Origin: Phycomyces nitens
Taxonomy: Eukaryota; Mucoromycota; Mucoromycetes; Mucorales; Phycomycetaceae
NCBI GenBank assembly: GCA_022702545.1
Contig: JAHRBC010000006.1
Location: 2,666,001-2,730,000, forward strand
DNA: 64,000 nucleotides
Direction: 5' to 3'
Position numbers and translations under genes: made by a program. Shown piece after piece: positions 22,878-37,864 of this stretch; positions within the stretch are counted from its first letter, which is position 1, and the number at the start of each line of letters is the position of its first letter. The notes under the pieces are model-generated. The model was not told the DNA's origin, searched no databases, and worked only from the letters and a program-made list of their open reading frames with translations.

Positions 22878-25213
22878 CTAGAATTTGATGAAAGGAGGGA
22901 AAAATCGTCTGCTTTTTGACTTTTCGCGTACCTCTTCTGTTGGAGTCACGTTTGTCGAAAAGCCAGGAGAAGCGTGTGTGTGGTCAAGGCTGAATGATAG
23001 CTGGAGATCAAGATCAGGAACGGTTCCAAATCCAAGATCGTCAAATACAGGGTCCAGCAGATCCTCCACTGTCGAGGCAATGGACAGTCCAGGCATCTTG
23101 AAAGACGAACTGTAGTTCTTAAAGGTGCTGTCATTTCCATGTGGAAGCAGTGAACTATGGCGTTCTGAAGGAGTCGTGTCTTCGTCTTCTGATGTGCCAG
23201 TATTCCTCCGTTTTGCATTTCGTTTGGGACTCTGGATATCTGGAACCCATTGTGTTTCGGGAAGGGGCAGGGCAGGTATGGCTGCTAGGGATCGTTGATC
23301 TGAAGTTTGGCAATCGAGATTGAAACTGTCAATGTCAGAGAGCATGCTGATGCTTCCTCGCTTACGAGCAGGCTGGAAATCAGGATGGGCCTTTTCGTAA
23401 ATGCTGCTTTGGCTATGGCTATGGCTACCTGAGAAAGATGACTTTGAATGCACCGTGTGGCTGTCCTGCAGTATCATGGTGGGTTCTACTTCTTCTTCAA
23501 AATAACGTTCGTCTGTAAAGGAATAGTCGTCGAATATGTGCTGAAAGTCGTCCGTAGGGTCAATCTGAGAGCCCATTGGACTAAAGGTTGGTTCCATGTC
23601 GATAAACAAGGGATCAAAGTTGGCAAAATCGAGGTTGGAGGTTAAATTGGGGCTGTAAGGGGGTGTTAATTTGCGCTCATAGACATCGTCCCATGAAAGA
23701 GATGCAAAGTAGGAATGCGTCTTTATCTCATCTACACCTTGTGCACCTAGTCTGGTGGCTGGATCACGGTCTAGCAAGGCAGCCAAGAATTCTGCAGTGT
23801 CATAGTCAATGTCTGTAGGAAATTCGAGTGGCTCCTCGAGTATCCTACGGTACATTTCAGAATGATTGTCGGCCCAGAAGGGTGTGATACCTGTCAACAT
23901 TTCGTAGATAATCGTTCCATAGCTCCAGTAATCGATTCCAAACGAATAGACGTCGCCCAGGAGAAGTTCTGGGGCAAGATACTCTGCTGTGCCGCAGAAT
24001 GTCTGGGTGGCCTGGTCCTCTTCTTTGGTCAGCCATTTGCTAAGTCCAAAATCTGTTAGGACAATGTGGCCTTGTTGGGTAAGCAGGATGTTTTCTGGCT
24101 TGAGATCGCGATAGAGGACTCCCAGACGATGGAGCTCGCCAATGCCCTCGATGATTTCGGCTGCATAAAACAGCACTCGTTCGGGCGTAAATGTATAGCA
24201 GGTGCTCATTTGTGTGGCAAGGTCGCCTCCACAATAGTAATCGGTGATTAAATAGAGCCTGTGTTCGTCTTGAAAAGAGGCGTGTAACTTTGCCAAGAAG
24301 GGATGGTCAATGGCAGCAACGGTGGCAAGGATCTCACGCTCAGCCAGAGTATGGGTAATCTCCCGTTGTTCAATCACCAAATCTTTGACGATGCTTTTCA
24401 ATGCACGAAGCTCCTGGGTGGTACGAGAACGAACAAGGAAAACCTAGGTGATTATAATTTTTATATATTTATTTTTATTTTTATTTTTATTTTTCTTGTG
24501 CTTGGATGCATTATTATTATTCAATTAAAGCAAGTTCTTACCTTTCCCATGCAACCTTTGCCTAGGACCTTTACCATCTCTAGATTGTCGAGGAGAAATG
24601 GCTTGGGGGCCTTTTTGGCCGTGGTGTATTCTAGGCGAGGCGATTCATGAATTGGCTGGGGCGATTCTGGGCGTTCTGGGAGGCTCTGATTGTCCTGCAC
24701 ATCGTCCTTGGTAACCATTAAAGAGCTCGTTGGTGACCGGGGCACTGTCTGGTCAGCTGTGACAGAAATCTCAGCAGACGGCGCAATCAGGCTTGGACTG
24801 GGTTGCTTGAGTCGTACACTTGTCTCGATCTTTGATTCCATGGAGTCTTCATCTCTCTGGGGTGAAAAGAAGTCTCGGAAGAGGCTAGAGGTGGAAATGA
24901 CACTGTCTAGCGAGCAGCGTCTGAGGTAGCGTTCGACCTTGTCTGCATTGGAGCGGTACTTGTGCTGGGTGAGGGAGGTGAGGATTTGGCGAAGGCTTCG
25001 TCGCTTGACTGCAGTCGATGATTGTTCAGTGAGGTGCGGAAAGGGAATTTTGGATTTTGGGTAGTGCTTCTTGACCTACAATGAACTAGTGAGTTTTATT
25101 TTGTTTTATTTTTTTTATTGTTTCTCGGTCTGTGCTAGGTAGTGCCACGTGAAAAGCCTTACCAGTTGGTCAAATTCGATAATATCGGGAATGTACCTGA
25201 CGAGAGATAGCAT
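22878..25213 (-). CDS. AGC-family Ser/Thr protein kinase with PX-like N-terminus
   Basis: Exons 25163-25213, 24542-25075 and 22878-24443 give 716 residues if the start is the ATG at 25213. The N-terminus (IIEFDQLVKKHYPKSKIPF ... RRSLRQIL ... DKVERYLRRC ... SSLFRDFFSPQRDED) resembles the second half of a PX domain of fungal PX-kinases. PX domains bind phosphoinositides on endosomal membranes. The kinase domain has EMVKVLGKGCMGKVFLV, the ATP-binding Lys (RALK), the HRD-equivalent YRDLKPEN, TDFGLSK, an activation loop TQTFCGTAEYLAPE typical of AGC kinases, and an AGC C-terminal tail. A long Ser/Asp-rich extension follows, ending KSRRFFPPFIKF. The first exon is uncertain. An earlier exon (for example starting near 25400) could complete the PX fold, but I could not join one in frame. 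Substrates and regulation are unknown. Confidence 0.8.
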
Positions 25214-28741
<3,528 letters not shown>

Positions 28742-31700
28742 AATAAACATCCATATTTTCTCCTCTGTACATTCTGTCTACCCTGCCCTGCCCTGCCCTG
28801 CCCTGCCTGCCTAAAGTATATTTATAAAACAAATCAATAAAAAAAAGGAACCTTTCTTTTTGGATATCTTTATATCGCATCAAACAATCTACATATTCTC
28901 CAACACTACCAGGGATAAAAGGGGATGAGTAATCTGGTGCTTAATATGGAGAATTCAGGCCGGCATTATCCCACCCCCAAGCGCATTTTGTTCCCACCAT
29001 TCTGTTGAGCTAATATAATATCCTTGTTTCCAACAATTGTTGGTCTTTACTAATTCTAAATGCCCACCATTGATTTGGCTGCAAAGATTGAAACATGATA
29101 TGTATCTAGCCAGACCAATGGAAAAATACACGTCTTTGAAATCTGCTTTTGATGATATTCCAAGGCATTTTTCAACACAGCCGAAATATAAAAATATAAA
29201 TATAAATCAAGAGGCATTGTGAGAGTTACCAGGCTCTCGTGTTCCCAATCTAATCACTTTGTGCTGGCGACAATGGGAACATTGGATTTGAGATAAAATG
29301 AGATCAAGGCATGATTTTCAATTACATTTATAGATCTCAATAAGGGTCATTTCTACTTTTGGATTTTTTGGATGCCCATGTCACACAATTACTCATGCTC
29401 AAGATAGTATTGTCCAAAGTCCTCGTTATATTGACATGCTACTTTAATGGATAAATAATATAATATGATTCGGTACTCGGGTACAGCAGCTTAATATTGT
29501 GTCTATGAAATCATCAATACAATAAATGACAGCGGCTTCCAAGACATGCTTATAAATAAACAACAACAAGGTCTTGATGCCAGTACCCCCCAACCAAGTC
29601 ATGTCCATAAAATATGTAGCAGAATATTTGGGCCATCAGCTTTTTATCAGCTTTAAATGCTGTAAGAGTCAATGCAATAGTCCTGTTTCCAATGTGATAA
29701 TAAAATGGCACCATAGGGACTCAACTGGATAATTTATACATGATTTCCAGTTGTTTAATATGGCCAAATGACAATGAGGTATCAAACGGATAGAGTGATA
29801 AATAAATAAATAAGTAAAAAAAACCTATTTTTACTCTACATTACAAATGTATGAGCACTATTTTTTTTGGTGCCGAGGCATCCCATATCAAATAGCCTGG
29901 GATGGCAAATACTTTGCAGGGCACGGTATAGATTGATAGACGAATGCATTGCATTTATGTTGAGCCAACATCCTTTACTAAGATCGTGCAAGGCAGACTT
30001 GGAAACGCCGCGCGTGTACTCGTGCTTTTGGTTATATAAAGAGGTACGTCTGCTGGACGACTCAAAGAAATGCAAGTTGGGGTCTTTTTCATTTTCTCTA
30101 TCACCCAAGTCAAGCTCATCAAAAAAAAAGACATCTTGGCTTTGGTAGATACAGATTATAAAAAATCAGAGCAAGTAGCAGCTGCTCAGGAATGCATATC
30201 ATGTAATTCGAGGATTTATAGCGAGCAGATAAAAAAATAGTCCATTACAAAGACACTAATCTACGCAAAAAAACAACAACTATCCTGCCATTAACAGCAT
30301 GTTAGCCCTCACGACGAGAGTTATCTAGACATCAGCTACTCAATTGTTGGGTTGCAAGGTCTATTATGGTCCTTTGTGTACGCTTTGTCCAAAGCATCCC
30401 CAACTCTGGGCGGATACCATTTTGCATAAGCGGAGCAGACAACGATTGCCTTCTCACTCAGCATTGTCCTTAGTAAATCTGCCACTGGAGAGCGAGCCAA
30501 TATAGATGTGGTCTTTATACTCTGCTGACTGGAAGAAAGACCAAGACAAAAAGTTTCTTTTGGCACCAACTAATTTTGTGCATATTAATAGTTTGGTGAT
30601 GAAACTCTTTTGTTTTTAATGAATATCTAGCGTAATTGGTTTAAGCTAAAGCCAAATATACTCATCGCCTGATTTGAAATCGGCAACTCCTTGCTTATTC
30701 ATAGGTGTTATCTGTGTATTGGCTGCTCTTACGTTTTACCCAAACGAGGAGAAGAATTCGATACTCGTCTGTTTGTTTCAACGTGGCTATACTACAATGT
30801 CGTATGCTCAGATTTCCCAATAATGCATTTCATTATTCAATTCAAGTATGAAACAGATAACTTGCCTGCTTATTTAATGACCCTACAGTCGCATTATAAT
30901 CTTTCGTTTCTTCCCACCAGAAACCCGTTGCGATTAACCTTAAATTTTTTTTTGTCACAGACCAAACCAATTCTATTGGGCTAAGCTCTAGAGACTGCGC
31001 AGGAATGTGTCTGCATATTCTTACACTCGATATTCAATATACTCTGGAATATCCTTGGCAGTATAGTGACATTGGCTCTTTCGGAAAAATCGTTTATTTT
31101 ATCTAGAGTATTCTTTAAATGCCAATAAAAAAAACCATTTTTATATTACAAGCTGTGCATTTCCTATTATAAATCCTGTTTATTGACATTTATAGAGATG
31201 TTCAATATTGCAAGATTCACAATGATACAATCTTGCTAATTTCAAGCCGTGTCCAAACGATCTATAAAACTTGTGCTTAGCAACATTTTAGGAGTGTCGT
31301 CAATCTTTCTGGTATGTATTACCAGATGAAAAATATATATATACCATTGTTGTCACTGCAATTTATCATCTTTATCATCTAGTTCATTATTAGCCAAGCC
31401 ATCTTATTCTCTTCATTTATCAGTCAATAAAGACAATTTTGTATTTCTGTTTAAAGTATAAAGTGTCTAGAATGTCTAGTATTCAAAGTATCAAAAAGAA
31501 AACCTATAATTAGGTGCTATTATCAAACGAGGCTTTGAGGTGTACATCCATTATATCCATATATATTTTGTGTGTCATGATATGTGATATAATATTAGAT
31601 CTCATTATCTAAATGGCCTTTCTTCCTAGACAACAATGCACAGGAAGTTCTAACTTGAAACCATCGAATCCAAAAATAAACAATTGGCTTGATGTTGAAA

Positions 31701-33588
31701 TTTCATCGTAGTTGTATCATTATTATTATTATTATTATTGGAAAATAGGGATGTACTCCTGTTTACTATACTTTCCATTAACATGCTTGAGAGACTTGAA
31801 GTATGAGTAGCAAGAGGAATAATAAGCCATCAAGAGAATCTAATTGAATATTTGCATTGTATGATTTGTACTGACCCTTTGATTATACATACATAACCAT
31901 GAACCTTTTTTTTTTACATGGCTTGGAGATAATTATCCTGTCTTTATTTCGACGTTTTTGCGTTTACTTCCAGGCTAGTGCAATACGAGATAACAGGTTC
32001 GGCTCACTAGAAAACTTTGTTTTGGGATGGTCTTTTTTTGTTTTTTACCTCTGGATATTGTTTGCTTTCTCATGAATAAAAAGACAATGTTCTCCATTAA
32101 TTCTCTTCTTCATTACCTCCAGTATACCATTTGAACCAAAACCTTGATTATTATTTTAAAAATGGCTCCAGTATTCTCTATTCCTCGTATAACCTCAAAG
32201 ACGTGTGCATGCAATCAATGCGGATCTTATGCGCACAAGACCAGGTACACACGCTAGACATCTTTGACGCAAAAGCAAGCGAAACTTACAATTCTATAGA
32301 GATTGTCCCAACTTGTATAATTAAGCGGCTCTGTGAGACATTAATCAGAATTAGTTCCAACATTAAACTGCAAATGTATTTTCATTTGGTTACAATAAGT
32401 CTAATGTATTGATATTTAATAAGATGAAATATATTAATTTGTGTTTGTGCTGTCAGCAGTTTCCCAACCTGGATTTGTGGGTATTTTGGCCAATTTGAAT
32501 GATTATAGATTATAGATTATCGATATATTGAAATAATCCTCTTTTGATCTATTATTCCTAATAGACATAGCCAGTTTGACTATACAGAATGACCAGATTT
32601 CCCAAGCAATCAGTGACCTTGTTGTTCAATGGTGGCGATTCACCAAATAAACCTTGAGCTGGCATTTGGAACATAAAATTCAGTGTTTTATCGCTGCGTA
32701 TATTATACAGTAACATAATGATGAGAATGGAAAAGTAGAAATGGTCCGAATCGACAAGAGTGTTGTCATAGTGTTGGTTGGTTTTTTTTATCATATAATA
32801 AATTGTTTTACAGGCCTGTAAAGCATGCAGTGTAATACTATGTAAATCTATACAAACATCATATAAACAATCAATACCATAACAATATTGTTGCCAGAAA
32901 GCATCAATCTACACAGACTATGTTTTGTGCATTAAAAAAAACTTAAAATACATATGAAAATAATCTGTCTACTTTTTATTTGTTTATTTAAAATATATGG
33001 ATCATTGTGGAAGAGGGAAAAGATCAATCTTTTTTTATAAACAGACTTTAGTTTTCAGGAACTATCAACGAGTTTCTCTACATCTTGTAACCCTGTTGAC
33101 GATTACAAAGTATCAAACAGCTCTAGTATTTCCAGATTTTTCTTCAATATAAACCCTTTGTCAAAAAGCGGTTTGTGCAACTCAGAGGCCGATATAAATC
33201 TCTGGGATATTATTCCTCAATTTTAAAAAAAAAGATCTATACATTTTAATGCAAACATTCAAGTTTTGATGCTATTAAAAAGTGTACAAAACCCGTTTAC
33301 AAGTATTTTTTTTTGTATATTGATTTTTATAACAAATAAAAACGGTATTCTTAATAATGCTGTAGCTGTAAATCAAAGAAAAAATCTGATGAACAAGTAA
33401 TCGTGCTATATAAAACAACCAGACTTGGGTCAATAATATAAGATACTATATGGGTAATAATTATTAAATATTAGTGTAGATATAATTACCTTGAAATAGC
33501 AATTTTTAATTTGTTAAATTAAAATATCTTTATTAATTGCTTAGCTAATAAAAACATACCTAGAGGTCTAGAATATACAGCAGTTATT
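28742..33588. other. Gene desert, about 4.8 kb
   Basis: AT-rich DNA without a gene I can support. Short frames near 29867-30148 (+), 30336-30569 (-), 30691-30984 (+) and 32131-32412 (+) have no recognised domain. One frame near 32161-32256 encodes CNQCGSYAHK, a CxxC-x4-H pattern like a partial zinc knuckle, which could be decayed transposon sequence. (CCCTG)5 lies just after CEF1. Confidence 0.5.
28781..28806. repeat. Tandem (CCCTG)5 repeat downstream of CEF1
   Basis: Five CCCTG units about 40 bp past the CEF1 stop codon. It is GC-rich compared with the surrounding DNA. Confidence 0.85.
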
Positions 33589-33640
33589 TGAACACAACAT
33601 TTTCCTCGGATATACAGCGATTCTCTCGTACACCACGCTC
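33589..33640. repeat. Transposon-associated repeat, left copy
   Basis: Contains GAACACAACATTTT and TACAGCGATTCTC, both closely matched in the same orientation near 37104-37150. Probably part of a terminal or sub-terminal repeat of a degraded Tc1/mariner-type element. Confidence 0.45.
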
Positions 33641-33875
33641 TCAATTAAGATACTTTGTATTACCTTTACAAGAGTATATGATACAATATTGATAATACTA
33701 TATAAGAGCATTGGTACTTTCACATCTTTATGATATAGTATTATCTATTATGAATCAGCACGTATTCAATTGGATTTATTTATGTGTTATTTTGAACTAT
33801 TAGGGACTAAATAGTATGACTCAATGATGGGCTATAATTCACTATTCATGAGTCGAGTAAGATGCATAGAGTAGA

Positions 33876-33917
33876 CGTTTAAAACTGTCGTGTACGAAAG
33901 AAAAGTCGTGTTCGAAT
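33876..33917. repeat. Transposon-associated repeat, inverted copy
   Basis: Read on the minus strand it gives CGAACACGACTTTT followed by a CACGAC box, matching GAACACGACATTTT and GGCACGACG at 37120-37150. The inverted relation suggests a terminal inverted repeat. Confidence 0.45.
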
Positions 33918-35249
33918 AATCAACGATAAACTATTGAAGCTCACTTTTTATTCTAGCCGCTGACACCTTTTTGAAGTTCTTCTTAGTTTGAGGTCCTGAT
34001 GTATTATATCGAAATGGTTTTCCAGAATCCCACAAGTTTTCTGCCATCTAGTGAAGAGCACACTTTGTCGCACAAGCTCGGATAAAGATGCCATATGCTT
34101 TTTGTTCGGTAGTATTAATCGCCTTATCCATTGCACTGCACTGCAGCGTTTGATTGATATTTCTGGTACTAAACCAGAGTTATCAAGGGCCTCTTTAATG
34201 ACAAAAGGACCTGCGCACTAATTCTGTGCTTGAAGATTCGCCATAAAGTGAAGGAGATTGGTTATTTCATAATGATCTGGGTAGATGAGAGTCTTGGAGA
34301 GAATCAGAAATGTGATGTTTGGTGTCTGAGTAAAAAGCGACGATGAGTGCAGTGATGCTCTTTTACTAAGTTTAAAGAGAAACCAAATCAAATCTGAGGT
34401 ATATGGTTTGTTAGTATCTTTGAAGGGAAATAAGAATACTGTGAGAGTGCTATTTATTGAAGAAAGGATATTATTATTGCTTATATACTATTATTCAAAT
34501 TCCCTTGTAATTAGAGTCTCTGCCATGTAATGGTTGGGCATCACTGTAGCAGTGTGAAGTGTACGTACAGTATGTAACTGTTCCTGAGATGTTAACTTGC
34601 CAGGGTCATTAGCAAGTAGTAACCGGAGATCGGTTGTGGAGTCTGTATTTCACTCAACTGTGGTGTGTATACCACAGTGATGTATCCTTAGAATTGCCCC
34701 GAAGTAGTTAAATAGTCTCTTAATATGCTCTTTATTAAAATTGTCGTTCTACATGTATCCATTTTTCAGTCACTGAGTTGTACATTTATACTACATAGCC
34801 AACCCACCATGTTTCAGTAGTAACATACATTCAAACTCTTTGATATAGCATATTAATAGTAAATTCTTATTTTTATCTTTACATCTTTTTTCTCATCCGA
34901 TTTACACTTTTTCATCAAATTAGTAAAAACGTCTTTATGAGCATAAGCAATTTTTATATTACTAGAAAGGTCTGGTTAACAGACATGCTCTTTACATCAT
35001 CCCATACTCTGTCATATCAACCAAAATTTATATCAGTAAATCAACTAACCGTAGAACTGCACAAAAATACACGAGGCACCCTATTTGCCGAAAAGCAGAA
35101 ATATGTACAACGATCCTGATTGGACTCAATATATGTTATCTTGAGACTTAATCGACATATTTCCTTGGGGCTACACTTCAGGAGCTACCAGATACCATGA
35201 GAAATACAATTGTTAATTAAATCTCCAAGACTACCATCCCCCATGTCTT

Positions 35250-36000
35250 TTACAGAATTGAAATGTCGTCTCATCGCATTATTTTCAGGCTACAACCACC
35301 CAAAGCACATAAAAAGAAGTGATTAGATTTTGCTCAGCGCTCTAGAAAATCAACCAATGGTTAGGACATGTCATTGCAAGGACGAATCTAGATTCATGCT
35401 TTTTCACATGGAATGAAAGCATTCAGGTGCGTTGCTTTCCAGTAAAGAAATTCAAGAAAAAGCTACTAATGTTAAGAATAGAATTTGGCCGTGGTTCAAT
35501 AATGGTGTAGGCCTATTTATTGGAAGGAGGAGTTGGCCCTTTTGAAGACCATAATCAACGCTTTACAGTATTCTTACATTAGTGTATCGGGAAGTAAACT
35601 TGTTCCTTTTGTGATCAATTCCAATGAGTTTTATGACAGAGAGTTTATTTAGCAAGAAAATGCGCCTTGTCGTGAGTCGAAGCTGGTTGATGCTTGAAAA
35701 AAAAAGTGTCGCGGTATCCTAGTAAGAGTGTGACTGACAAATAATCCAGATCTAAGTTCTATTAAGAAGTTGTGGTCTAATCTTGAACGCATGGTGGGTG
35801 GAATCGTATCAGTTTCAAGAAATATTAAGGTGCTGGATTATTTAATACATTAAGAGTGGAAGAAAATGTTAGTTGAGGTATGCGAAAGGTATTAGATATT
35901 GATGCCAAATCGTATAGACGAAACGAAAAAGGCAGAAGTTAGGACAAAATACCAAGTTTCTTTGACATTACTACTACTATTATTGAATGCCGTATGTTTC
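35250..36000 (+). pseudogene. Tc1/mariner-type transposase relic (plus strand)
   Basis: The segment keeps the hallmark motifs of a DD(34-35)E transposase, spread over different frames and broken by stops. KDESRF (35378-35395) matches the first catalytic FSDESRF block. QENAPC (35653-35670) matches QQDNAPC, with the catalytic Asp changed to Glu. NNPDLSSIKKLW (35740-35775) matches SPDLNPIENLW, with the catalytic Glu changed to Lys. EVCERY, then MPNRI, and finally VRTKYQ (35939-35956) match the C-terminal EWxxI...SMPxR...TKY pattern. The second and third blocks are in the same frame with about 35 residues between the catalytic positions, as expected. It is inactive. The N-terminal DNA-binding part is not clear. 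Confidence 0.8.
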
Positions 36001-36339
36001 TACTCGTGTACTTTTATACATGATTTATTATACAAAAGTAGGTATAATACGACCAGAGAGTTAAAGAAGTTATTTTTTATTTTGCAGATATTGAATTGAC
36101 TCGTTACTATGGGAAGGAACCTGCATGCTTCCTTTATTAAATCTCAAAGTTTTTTAAAGAAAGTCTCGTTAGACTGAGAATCTTGTGATTTTTACATGCC
36201 TTCAAAGGTGTTGATGGAATCCGAGAGATTGAAAAAAGTAAAGTGTCAAAATGTAAATGGCATACCAAGCAGGTACGACAGTTATGAAGAGTATGTTGAA
36301 AGCTTTGGATGGGTGCCGAGCACCAATAATTATAAAGAG

Positions 36340-36800
36340 ACTATTCTGACCGTACTACACTATCAAAGTATTCGAGGCTAAAGTTGAGTCTAGCCCTTGG
36401 CCAACGCAGCCGATTCTTCTTATGTTCGGTAGCTAGGTTTGGCTTGGACACAGGTTTATAAAATCTGAAGCCTTTTCTCAAATATCTGATAAATATTTCA
36501 CTGTAGACAACTGCACTTGAAGTCCCCAGATTTACATGATAAGAACAAACTTTCAAAATTTTCCCATCTCGCACTCAAGCAAAGACTCTTAACATCTGTG
36601 ATACTTAGTTTTTTTGATATTTCAAGGCTAGGCTTCATATTCGCTATACCATTTTCTTTCCAGAGTTTGATGGTAGTACTAATTGTCAATCGAGGGATGT
36701 TTACGCACTCAGTATCAGTTTGGCTATGGTTGGCAATAAAGAGCCAAATAATACCACCACGGTCAAGCTCAGATAGTTTACGTTTAAGAACTAGGCATCC
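36340..36800 (-). pseudogene. Tc1/mariner-type transposase relic (minus strand)
   Basis: Read on the minus strand from about 36790: KLSELDRGGIIWLFIANHS matches the start of the Tc1 helix-turn-helix. TISTTIKLWKENG matches the second recognition helix region. A frame change leads to HKKNRLRWPRARLNFSL followed by YFDSVVRSE, matching the HRxxRLxWAxxH...W..VVFSDE block that ends at the first catalytic Asp (here replaced). Nothing recognisable of the DDE C-terminal half follows, so the copy is truncated and broken. It lies tail-to-tail with the plus-strand relic 350 bp away. Confidence 0.75.
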
Positions 36801-37103
36801 GGTTCTTTTTTATCTTAAAAAGTGTAAAGTTAGTAGAAAAAGTCTTATTTTTTTAATAAAGTGCCGGTAATTTCTATGGTCTGAATGTATACCACTTAAT
36901 TTGTTTTACAATTATTGAACCCATTACTGTACATAGTTTTTCCTTTCTGCCGTACATTTATACATCTGAAATAAAGTGAGTCAAAGAACATTGAATATGT
37001 GTCTCATTTGTAATAGTGTACGATGATAAGGATATTTTATAAATGTGATATACACTGCTGGTCCCCCAAAATTGAGGGAGTTGGACACAATGTGAAGTGG
37101 TTG

Positions 37104-37165
37104 GGAATACAGCGATCTCATGAACACGACATTTTAAGCGGGCACGACGTTTCTTGACGGGGTCT
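37104..37165. repeat. Transposon-associated repeat, right copy
   Basis: Contains TACAGCGATCTC, GAACACGACATTTT and GGCACGACG. Related copies lie at 33589-33640 (direct) and 33876-33917 (inverted). The stretch just before it, CTGCTGGTCCCCCAAAATTG (37052-37071), resembles the outer end of a Tc1-like inverted repeat. Confidence 0.45.
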
Positions 37166-37864
37166 AGTATTTCTAGATGTTATAGTGTCTGGACATTGAC
37201 GTAGAGTTTCATGTTACAATTTACACTTTTTGACATCAAAATACACCGAGGATATAAGCTACATTTAATATATCACCTCCATTATAAGTTAAAATCGTTT
37301 TTAAAGTATATCATTTATAGAAGAAATGTTAAAGTCTTAGGGACCAGATATATTTATTAGACACCGGACAGCATGTCACAATTAAAATGTCCGGTGGAAT
37401 CATTTTTTTTGTATGAGACAAGATCTCGGTGGAATCAAAAAGTCGTGCCCCTAAGTTTGGCGTTACTCTACTAATAACCCCAATTTAATATCTCAATAGT
37501 TATACATCAGACACTCATACACTTTATACCAAGGATTAACTGGTCATTGTATAGCAAGGATTTTGATTATAAAGGAATTCGAACAATAGTATATAAACAG
37601 CCATATCATTCTTTCTTTGATAAAAAGCGCACATTATTTTCATTTTCATTTTCCACATCACATTAAGTTAGAATGCCAAAGAGATGTAAGCAATGCTTTG
37701 AAACTGTTACTCTTCATTTCAGAAACTAAAAAAACCATAATCAAATGTACTCTCCCTATTAATATTATTATTAATATTATTATTAATGTTATTATTATTA
37801 GTATTAGTATTATTATTTTGCTTTACAAGAACAATTGTACATCTATATTGGTAGAGTAGTGTAT
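37166..37864. other. Gene-free region beyond the transposon relics
   Basis: AT-rich DNA with a (TTATTA)n-like run near 37757-37820. No coding signal was accepted. Confidence 0.5.

Noticed and set aside
32161..32256. Short frame with a CxxC-x4-H pattern
   Set aside because: Too short, with the fourth zinc ligand missing. Possibly transposon debris, but not enough to call.
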